Source: Lysobacter enzymogenes (GTDB lineage: Bacteria > Pseudomonadota > Gammaproteobacteria > Xanthomonadales > Xanthomonadaceae). Taken from it: a stretch of DNA of 64,000 bases. Every line of letters starts with the position of its first letter. Position 1 is the stretch's first letter. Position numbers and translations under genes: made by a program. Location of the stretch: contig NZ_CP067395.1 of assembly GCF_017355525.1 (NCBI RefSeq), forward strand, positions 1,612,001 through 1,676,000. The letters run 5' to 3'. The notes under the pieces are model-generated. The model saw only the letters and a list, made by a program, of their open reading frames with translations, was not told the origin of the DNA and did no database searches. This document shows, in pieces, positions 57,960 to 64,000 of the stretch.

Positions 57960-59711
57960 TCAGGGACTGCCGCCGAAACCGCCGCCCTGCTGCGGCGCGG
58001 CCTGCTGGGCCTCGGCGCGCGCGGCGTACAGCGAGCCCGGCGGCGGCTGGCGGGTGAAGTAGTTGTTGATCCCGCCGAGCACGGCGCGGGCCAGCGCGCG
58101 CTGGTGCGCGGGATCGGTCAGGCGCCGCTCTTCTTCCGGATTGGAGATGAAGTTGGTCTCGACCAGCATCGCCGGCATGTCCGAGGTGCGCAGCACCGCG
58201 AAGTTGGCCTTTTCCACGTGCGGCTTATGGTTGTTGCCGACGTCGCGCAGGCCTTCGAGCACGTGCGAGGCGGCGTCTTCGGACGCCTTCATGTGGCCGC
58301 TCTGGGTCAGGTCGAGCAGCACCGAAGCCAGGGTGTTGTCGGTCTGCTGCAGGCGCACGCCGCCGATCAGGTCGGACGCGTTTTCCTTGTCCGCCAGCCA
58401 GCGCGCGCGCTGCGAGGTCGCGCCCTTGAGCGACAGCACGTACACCGAGGAGCCGCGCGCGCTGCGGTTTTCCGCGGCGTCGGCGTGGATCGAGACGAAC
58501 ATGTCGGCCTTGGCCTGGCGCGCCAGCTGGGCGCGCCGCGGCAGCGGGATGAACACGTCGGTATCGCGGGTCATGTAGGCCTTCAGGCCCGGCGTGGCAT
58601 TGATCTGGCGCGCCAGCTCGCGGCCGATCGCCAGGGTCACGTCTTTTTCGCGCTTGCCGCCCTGGCCGATCGCGCCCGGGTCCTGGCCGCCGTGGCCGGG
58701 ATCGATGGCGATGATCAGCGGGCGCATGCCGCGGCCGCGCATCACGTCCTTGAGCGTCTTGACCGCGCCGGCCGGCGGCGCGGGCTCGGCGGCCGGCGGC
58801 GCGGCGGCGGCGGCCGGGTTGTTGTTGGCGAGCGCATTGGCGGCGGCCGAGCCCGGCATCGGCGTCGGCACGCCGGTGGCGATGCGGGTGGGAACGCCCG
58901 TAGCGATGCGGGTCGGAACGCCGGTCGCGACGGTGGTCGGCACCGGCGCCTGCGCGGCTTGTTCGAACACGGCTTGGTTGGCGGCCTGCTGCGCGCCGGA
59001 CGGCGGCGCGGCGGCGGCCACGGCCGGGGCGGCGCCCGGCGGCTGGCCCGCCGGCGCGGAATGCGCGGCCGCCGCAGGCGCGCCGGCGCCGTTGCGCGCG
59101 GCGAGTTCGGCGATCAGGCGGCTGGTGGCGGCGTTGGAGGCGATCGCCGGGTCGGCCGGCTCGGCGCCGGCGTTGGACGGGGCCTGCGCGGCGACGTTCT
59201 GGAACGCGGCAGCCGCAGCCGGCGCGGACGCCAGCGCAGCCGCGGGCGCGGCCGGCTTGGGTTCGGGCGCCTTCGGCGCCGCAGCGATCGCGGCCGCCGG
59301 TTCGCTGCCGTCGCCCGGCCACTCCAGGACCAGACGCGGGCCGCCCGGGCCCTGCTCGATGCGCGGCTTGAGCACCGCCACCGGCTGGGCCAGATCGAAC
59401 ACGATGCGTGCGGTGCCGGGCTGCGGCTCGCCGCTGCGCACGGATTTGACGATGCCGGAACCGGCCGGAAGCTTGACGCCCTTGCCGAGGCTCGAGGCCG
59501 GCAGATCGACCACGAGGCGGTCGGGGCCCTTGAGGCTGATGACTTTGTATTGGCCGGCGCCGTCGAGAACGATCTCGGCGCGGGTGCCGGTGGCCCCGTT
59601 GCTGAGCTCCAAGCCCTTGATTTCGCTGGCATGAGCGAGATTCCAGGCCAGCGCTGCCAAGAGCGCCAGGCCCATCAGGACTTTCTGAACGGTGGCCCCC
59701 TTGACTCGCAT
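57960..59711 (-). CDS. amiC: N-acetylmuramoyl-L-alanine amidase (AmiC/AmiB type)
   Basis: A 583-residue periplasmic amidase that cleaves the peptide from muramic acid in cell division. A signal peptide (about 1-28, cut after AHA) is followed by an AMIN domain (about 30-135, targeting to the septum). A long Ala/Pro linker (135-310) contains three ATGVPT repeats. The Amidase_3 zinc domain starts at IIAIDPGHGGQDPGA (H340 ligand), with REKDVTLAI (Glu ligand), SIHADAAEN (His ligand) and MLVETNFISN (catalytic Glu). It lies between tsaE and mutL as in many gammaproteobacteria. Confidence 0.95.
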   Translation of the reverse strand: MRVKGATVQKVLMGLALLAALAWNLAHASEIKGLELSNGATGTRAEIVLDGAGQYKVISLKGPDRLVVDLPASSLGKGVKLPAGSGIVKSVRSGEPQPGTARIVFDLAQPVAVLKPRIEQGPGGPRLVLEWPGDGSEPAAAIAAAPKAPEPKPAAPAAALASAPAAAAAFQNVAAQAPSNAGAEPADPAIASNAATSRLIAELAARNGAGAPAAAAHSAPAGQPPGAAPAVAAAAPPSGAQQAANQAVFEQAAQAPVPTTVATGVPTRIATGVPTRIATGVPTPMPGSAAANALANNNPAAAAAPPAAEPAPPAGAVKTLKDVMRGRGMRPLIIAIDPGHGGQDPGAIGQGGKREKDVTLAIGRELARQINATPGLKAYMTRDTDVFIPLPRRAQLARQAKADMFVSIHADAAENRSARGSSVYVLSLKGATSQRARWLADKENASDLIGGVRLQQTDNTLASVLLDLTQSGHMKASEDAASHVLEGLRDVGNNHKPHVEKANFAVLRTSDMPAMLVETNFISNPEEERRLTDPAHQRALARAVLGGINNYFTRQPPPGSLYAARAEAQQAAPQQGGGFGGSP

Positions 59712-59798
59712 GGGCGTAAGTCAAGCACTGGGATAATCGAATTGCAAGTATTTTTTCCTTGCAAATCCGGTACCTGCCGCCACTTCCTAGGGAATCGT

Positions 59799-60335
59799 TC
59801 AGGAGTCGGCCGCAAACGCCCCTGTATCACGGCTTTGAGCGACCGCTGCCAGCCACGCCCGGCCGGCCGCGCTGGCCGCCGACACGCGGGCGCTGCGGCC
59901 CGCCCCGTCCACGGCCAGGTCGATGCGCAGATCGGCCGCCGGCAGCCAGCCGCGGCCGCGTTCGGGCCATTCGATCAACCATAGCGTGGCCTCGCCGCCG
60001 TCCAGGCCGAGGAACTCCAGCTCGCCGGCGTCGCCGATGCGGTACAGGTCCAGGTGCCAGGCTTCGCCGCCGTCGCTCAAGGGATAGCGCTCGACCAGGG
60101 TGTAGGTCGGGCTGCGGATCGCGCCCTGCACGCCGAGCGCGCGCAGCAGCGCGCGCGCCAGCGTCGACTTGCCGGCGCCGAGGTCGCCGTGCAGATGCGC
60201 GTACAGCACCGGCGCGGCGGCGCCGGCGCGCGCGGCCGCAAGCGCCGCGCCGAGCGCGTCGGTGGCGTCGGCGTCGGCCAGATGCAGGTTCAATTCGGAA
60301 GCGGTCGCGGAACTCATCGCGAAATCATCGCTCAT
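59799..60335 (-). CDS. tsaE: tRNA threonylcarbamoyladenosine biosynthesis protein TsaE
   Basis: A 178-residue P-loop ATPase that works with TsaB and TsaD in t6A tRNA modification. Walker A is HLHGDLGAGKSTLARALL, followed by SPTYTLVERYP and HLDLYRIGDAGELEFLG, then LIEWPERG, all TsaE signatures. The start is uncertain: a GTG at 60341, an ATG at 60335 (used) and an ATG at 60316 are all possible; the first two overlap the nnr stop. The overlap and short spacing show operon linkage with nnr. It is slightly longer at the C-terminus than E. coli TsaE. Confidence 0.93.
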   Translation of the reverse strand: MSDDFAMSSATASELNLHLADADATDALGAALAAARAGAAAPVLYAHLHGDLGAGKSTLARALLRALGVQGAIRSPTYTLVERYPLSDGGEAWHLDLYRIGDAGELEFLGLDGGEATLWLIEWPERGRGWLPAADLRIDLAVDGAGRSARVSAASAAGRAWLAAVAQSRDTGAFAADS

Positions 60336-61851
60336 CCGCACGCGGATTGGCGCAGCGGCGCAGCCACGGCATCAGGTCGCTCGGCAACAGCCCGCGCTCG
60401 CCGCCCTCCTGCGCAGCGCGGTCGCCCGCGACTGAATGCAGCAATGCGCCGCAACTGGCGGCGTCGAACGCGTCCAGGCCTTGCGCGCGCAGCGCCGCGA
60501 TCGCGCCGCTGAGCGCATCGCCCATGCCGCCCACGGCCATGCCGGGATTGCCCGCGCCGATCGTGCGCACGCCCTGCCCCAGCGCGTGCACCAAGGTGCC
60601 GGCGCCCTTCAACACCACCGCGCAGCGATAGCGTTCGCTCAACGCGCGCACCGCGGCGTAGCGGTCGGATTGGATGCGCGAAGCGTCGCTGCCCAGCAGG
60701 CGCGCGGCTTCGCCGGGATGCGGCGTGAGAATGCAATCGGCCGGCAACGCGCGCGGCTGCGCGGCGAGCAGGTTCAATGCATCGGCATCGAGCAGCAGCG
60801 GCTTGCCGCTGGCGAGCGCGGCGGCGAACAGATGCGCGCCCCATTCGTGCTGGCCCAGGCCCGGGCCGATCGCGATCACGTCGGCGGCGTCGAGCGCGGC
60901 GCGCGCGTCTTCGCTGGATTCGACCGCGCGCGGCATCGCTTCGGGCAGGCGCGCAAGCAGCGGCGCGATGTGGTCGGCGCGGGTCGCCGCATCGACCAAT
61001 CCGGCGCCGCTGCGCAGCGCCGCCTGCGCGCACAGCAGCGGCGCGCCGCCGTGGCCGTGGTCGCCGCCGATGCACAGCACACGGCCGTTGCGGCCCTTGT
61101 GGCTGTCGCGCCGGCGCGGCCGCAGCCAGCGGCGCAGGTCGCCGGCGCGCAGCCATTCGGCGACCGGATACACGCCGTAGTCGGGCACGCTCAGGCCCAG
61201 ATCGGCGAGGACGAGTTCGCCGCAAAAATCCAGCGCCGCGCCGGTGCGCAGGCCGTGCTTGCGGGCGATGAATTCGAGCGTGCAGTCGGCGACGACCGCG
61301 GCGCCGTCGGCCGCGCCGCGGTCGGCATCGACGCCGCTGGGAACGTCGAGCGCGAACACCGGCGCGGGGTGCGCGTTGATCGCGTCGATCAGCGCGCCGG
61401 CGGCGGCGTCCGGCGGGCGCGACAGGCCGATGCCGAACAGCGCGTCGACGACCGCGTCGGCCGCCGGCAGCGCGCCGTCGAATTCGACGACGGCGCCGCC
61501 GGCGTCGAGGTACTCGGCGGCGGCGCGTTGCGCCAGTTCGCCGCGCGGTGCGTGTTCGCTCAGCCGCACCACCGCGACCCGGCGGCCGTTGCGCTGCGCA
61601 TGCGCGGCCATGACATAACCGTCGCCGCCGTTGTTGCCGGGCCCGCACACCACCAGCAGCGAATAGGCCTGGGTCCAGCGGTCCAGCCACTCGCGCCACG
61701 CGGCCTCGCCGGCGCGGCGCATCAGTTCGTAAGCGTCGCCGAGGCGGTCGGCCGCGGCCTGCTCCACCGCGCGCAAGGCCGCGGCGTCGTACAGAGCGGC
61801 TTCGGAAGGCGTTGCGGCGCGCGCGCCGAGCGTTTCAGCGGACCTGGACAT
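60325..61851 (-). CDS. nnr: Bifunctional NAD(P)HX epimerase/dehydratase
   Basis: A 508-residue repair enzyme for hydrated NAD(P)H. The N-terminal epimerase domain (NnrE, about 20-220) has LLVVCGPGNNGGDGYVMAA and ALDVPSGVDADRG. The C-terminal ADP/ATP-dependent dehydratase domain (NnrD, about 235-500) has HKGRNGRVLCIGGDHGHGGAPLL, VIAIGPGLGQ, LTPHPGEAARLL, VLKGAGTLV and AGNPGMAVGGMGDALSG (catalytic Asp). Both domains are intact. It is divergent from queG with only 25 bp between start codons. Confidence 0.95.
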   Translation of the reverse strand: MSRSAETLGARAATPSEAALYDAAALRAVEQAAADRLGDAYELMRRAGEAAWREWLDRWTQAYSLLVVCGPGNNGGDGYVMAAHAQRNGRRVAVVRLSEHAPRGELAQRAAAEYLDAGGAVVEFDGALPAADAVVDALFGIGLSRPPDAAAGALIDAINAHPAPVFALDVPSGVDADRGAADGAAVVADCTLEFIARKHGLRTGAALDFCGELVLADLGLSVPDYGVYPVAEWLRAGDLRRWLRPRRRDSHKGRNGRVLCIGGDHGHGGAPLLCAQAALRSGAGLVDAATRADHIAPLLARLPEAMPRAVESSEDARAALDAADVIAIGPGLGQHEWGAHLFAAALASGKPLLLDADALNLLAAQPRALPADCILTPHPGEAARLLGSDASRIQSDRYAAVRALSERYRCAVVLKGAGTLVHALGQGVRTIGAGNPGMAVGGMGDALSGAIAALRAQGLDAFDAASCGALLHSVAGDRAAQEGGERGLLPSDLMPWLRRCANPRADER

Positions 61852-61876
61852 GCGCTGATTCTATACTTGCCGCACT
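61852..61876. promoter_or_regulatory. Very short divergent promoter, nnr / queG
   Basis: The whole gap between the nnr and queG start codons is 25 bp. TATACT (61862-61867) is a good -10 box for queG, ending 9 bp before the GTG. On the other strand TAGAAT (61858-61863) ends 6 bp before the nnr ATG. With transcription starting about 7 bp after each box, both mRNAs would have little or no 5' leader. The matching -35 regions would lie inside the opposite gene. Confidence 0.55.
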
Positions 61877-62983
61877 GTGAGCCAGATCGACGCCAGCCCC
61901 AGTTCCAACGATCCCGCCAGCCGTCCCGCGCCCGACTATTCGGCGCTGGCGCAGCGCGTGCGCGCGCTGGCGCGCGAATTCGGCTTCCAGCGCTGCGGCA
62001 TCAGCGGGGTCGAACTGGGCCAGGACGAGGCCTATCTGCTGGATTGGCTGGAACGCGGCCTGCACGGTTCGATGGACTGGATGGCGCGCCACGGCGAGCT
62101 GCGCGCGCGGCCGCAGCAACTGCTGCCCGGCACGGTGCGGGTGATTTCGGTCGGCCTGGACTACGGCCGCCGCGACGACGACGAGGCCTGGGCGACGCTG
62201 GCCGACGGCGAACGCGCCTACGTCGCGCGCTACGCGCTCGGCCGCGACTACCACAAGCTCATGCGCCAGCGCCTGCAAAAGCTGGCCGAGCGCCTGGCCG
62301 AACTGGTGGGGCCGTTCGGTCACCGCGTGTTCGTCGATTCGGCGCCGGTGCTGGAACGCGCGCTGGCGCGCAACGCCGGGCTCGGCTGGATCGGCAAGCA
62401 CACCTGCCTGATCGACAAGGACGGCGGCTCGTGGTTCTTCCTCGGCGAAATCTACGTCGACCTGCCGCTGCCCGTCGACGCGCCGGCCAGCGCGCATTGC
62501 GGCACCTGCACGCGCTGCATCGACATCTGCCCGACCCAGGCCATCGTCGCGCCGCACCGGCTCGACGCGCGCCGCTGCATCGCCTACCTGACCATCGAGC
62601 ACGACGGCGCGATTCCGCTGGAACTGCGCGAGCCGATCGGCAACCGCATCTTCGGCTGCGACGACTGCCAGCTGGTCTGCCCCTGGAACAAGTTCGCGCA
62701 ACGCAGCGACGAGCCGGATTTCCGCGCCCGCAACGAGCTCGACCGGGCGACGCTGGCGCAGTTGTTCGCCTGGGACGAAGACGAATTCCTGCGCCGCACC
62801 GAAGGCTCGGCGATCCGCCGCAGCGGGCACGAGCGGTGGTTGCGCAATATCGCGGTGGCGTTGGGCAATGCGCCGACGACGCCGGAGGTGGTGGAGGCGT
62901 TGCGTTCGCGGCGCGAACATCCGAGCGCGTTGGTCCGCGAGCACGTCGAATGGGCGCTCGCGAAGCACGACGTCCCCCTGTAG
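61877..62983 (+). CDS. queG: Epoxyqueuosine reductase QueG
   Basis: A 368-residue cobalamin- and Fe-S-dependent enzyme that carries out the last step of queuosine tRNA modification. The catalytic aspartate is D154 in VFVDSAPVLERA. Two [4Fe-4S] clusters are bound by CGTCTRCIDICP (C208, C211, C214, C218) and by CDDCQLVCPW (C261, C264, C268). The start is a GTG at 61877; the first 20 residues are a variable leader. A HEAT-like C-terminal region follows. Its stop codon TAG is the first three bases of palindrome copy D. Divergent from nnr, as in E. coli. Confidence 0.95.
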   Translation: MSQIDASPSSNDPASRPAPDYSALAQRVRALAREFGFQRCGISGVELGQDEAYLLDWLERGLHGSMDWMARHGELRARPQQLLPGTVRVISVGLDYGRRDDDEAWATLADGERAYVARYALGRDYHKLMRQRLQKLAERLAELVGPFGHRVFVDSAPVLERALARNAGLGWIGKHTCLIDKDGGSWFFLGEIYVDLPLPVDAPASAHCGTCTRCIDICPTQAIVAPHRLDARRCIAYLTIEHDGAIPLELREPIGNRIFGCDDCQLVCPWNKFAQRSDEPDFRARNELDRATLAQLFAWDEDEFLRRTEGSAIRRSGHERWLRNIAVALGNAPTTPEVVEALRSRREHPSALVREHVEWALAKHDVPL

Positions 62984-63073
62984 GAGCGGCGCGAGCCGCG
63001 ACCGCGACAACGCAACTACGATGAAAGCAACGGCGTAGTTGGGTTGTCGCGGTCGCGGCTCGCGCCGCTCCTA
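62981..63073. repeat. 93-bp palindromic repeat (copy D)
   Basis: A full copy of the TAGGAGCGGC palindrome with arms of about 36 bp. Its first three bases are the queG stop codon. It ends 38 bp before the pgi stop on the opposite strand, in a convergent gap. Confidence 0.93.
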
Positions 63074-63085
63074 CGCAAAACAACA

Positions 63086-63103
63086 ACGGCGCCGAAGCGC
63101 CGT
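63086..63103 (-). terminator. Intrinsic terminator after pgi
   Basis: ACGGCGC and GCGCCGT enclose the loop CGAA. On the minus strand the stem is followed by TGTTGTTTTGC. It lies 9 bp after the pgi stop codon. Confidence 0.8.
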
Positions 63104-63111
63104 CGTTTCGA

Positions 63112-64000
63112 TCAACCGCGCAACCGCGCCAACAACTCGCGCGTCACCGGATCCTCCGCCTCGGCCTCGCCGGCCAGCGCCGGCAGCAGCTTGCTGGCGA
63201 CCTGCTTGCCGAGTTCGACGCCGAACTGGTCGAAGGCGTTGATGCCCCAGAACACCGATTGCAGATAGACGCTGTGCTCGTACATCGCCAGCAGCGCGCC
63301 GAGCGAGGCCGGGGTCAGCGCGTCGAGCAGGATCGTCGTGCTCGGCCGGCCGCCGGCATAGGCGCGGTGCGGATCGTCGCTGGTCTGGCCGTTGGCGAAG
63401 GCCTCGGTCTGCGCCAGCAGGTTGGCGTGCAGCGCGCGGTGGTTCTGCGGGTACGGCGCATCGCTGCGGACCACGCCGATGAAGTCCGCGGGGACGATCG
63501 AGGTGCCCTGGTGCAGCGCCTGGAAGAAGCTGTGCTGGGTGTCGGTGCCCGCCCCGCCCCACCACACCGGCACGGTGTCTTCGCCGACCGGCGTGCCGTC
63601 GAGCTTGACCGACTTGCCCAGGCTTTCCATCACCAGCTGCTGCAGATAATTCGACAGCAGCTTCAGCCGCTCGTCGTAGGCCAGCACCGCCTGGGTCGCA
63701 TAGCCCAGGCCGTTGCGGTTCCAGATCGAGGTCAGCGCATGCCACGCGGCGAGGTTGTCCGGCAGCGGCGTCTGCAACACGTGCGCGTCCATCTGCGCCG
63801 CGCCGGACAGGAACTGTTCGAACGCGTCCATGCCGATCGCCAGCGCGATCGGCAAACCCACCGCCGACCACAGCGAATAGCGGCCGCCGACCCAGTCCCA
63901 CATCGGCAGGATGCGTTCGGGCGGGATGTTGAAGGCCTGCGCCGGGCGTTCGAGATTCGCGCTGATCGCGTACAGGCGCGAGTCGTCGCCGAGCCAGTCG
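63112..64000 (-). CDS. pgi: Glucose-6-phosphate isomerase (5' end outside window)
   Basis: The visible 296 codons are the C-terminal part of phosphoglucose isomerase, which interconverts glucose-6-phosphate and fructose-6-phosphate. [21 protein letters not shown] is the first PGI signature region. [21 protein letters not shown] contains the conserved His. [18 protein letters not shown] is the second signature with the catalytic lysine. The start lies beyond the right edge; the full enzyme should have about 500 residues. It converges with queG. Confidence 0.96.
   Translation of the reverse strand, partial: DWLGDDSRLYAISANLERPAQAFNIPPERILPMWDWVGGRYSLWSAVGLPIALAIGMDAFEQFLSGAAQMDAHVLQTPLPDNLAAWHALTSIWNRNGLGYATQAVLAYDERLKLLSNYLQQLVMESLGKSVKLDGTPVGEDTVPVWWGGAGTDTQHSFFQALHQGTSIVPADFIGVVRSDAPYPQNHRALHANLLAQTEAFANGQTSDDPHRAYAGGRPSTTILLDALTPASLGALLAMYEHSVYLQSVFWGINAFDQFGVELGKQVASKLLPALAGEAEAEDPVTRELLARLRG

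Overview
The window looks like chromosomal DNA from a high-GC gammaproteobacterium of the Xanthomonadaceae, most likely Lysobacter or a close relative. The evidence is the very strong G/C third-position bias, the large TonB-dependent receptors, the TraB/GumN-type protein, a queG | nnr-tsaE-amiC-mutL block, and abundant intergenic palindromes that begin TAGGAGCGGC. The genus is an inference from gene content and style; no database search was run. No rRNA, tRNA, CRISPR array, transposase or prophage gene was seen.

Layout. 1-9.8 kb: a truncated MFS transporter with a DeoR-type regulator, a DeaD-like RNA helicase, a class I glutamine amidotransferase, a pseudouridine synthase, a DUF418 membrane protein, YaeQ and a HI0933-like flavoprotein. 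9.8-14.2 kb: rimO, then a tightly overlapping four-gene operon (dienelactone hydrolase, HIT protein, pxpB, pxpC). 14.5-23.3 kb: an ECF-type sigma factor, two tandem giant membrane Ser/Thr kinases and a lipoprotein zinc peptidase. 23.4-35.7 kb: a two-partner secretion pair, a 3,469-residue filamentous-haemagglutinin/CdiA-like exoprotein (fhaB) and its outer-membrane transporter (fhaC), on the opposite strand. 36.0-39.4 kb: a small membrane protein, pxpA, DUF969, DUF979 and pcp. 39.5-42.7 kb: a small secreted protein, an RDD protein, dcd and mrp. 43.2-50.2 kb: two large TonB-dependent receptors and a DUF2147 protein. 50.4-54.2 kb: metG, an orphan RnfB-like ferredoxin and a TraB/GumN protein. 54.2-64 kb: a tandem-repeat patch, a DUF1684 lipoprotein, mutL, amiC, tsaE, nnr, the divergent queG, and the 3' part of pgi.

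Functional threads. PxpA, PxpB and PxpC (ATP-dependent 5-oxoprolinase), Pcp (which releases 5-oxoproline from peptides) and the DUF969/DUF979 membrane pair make a coherent 5-oxoproline salvage module. Here it lies in two parts on the same strand, about 22 kb apart, with the sigma/kinase/two-partner-secretion block between them. The sigma factor lacks the acidic residues normally found in region 2.2 and sits directly upstream of two kinases, which matches the phosphorylation-activated ECF type. The fhaB product ends in a region with a PD-(D/E)XK-like nuclease signature, but no immunity gene is visible.

Non-coding structure. A 93-94 bp palindrome occurs four times, plus one isolated arm, and all five copies lie at convergent gene junctions (five of the six such junctions in the window). 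The two TonB receptor genes carry related palindromes at almost the same distance upstream. Helically phased repeats precede the DeoR gene, and a CRP/Clp-like site with a 22-bp direct repeat precedes fhaB.
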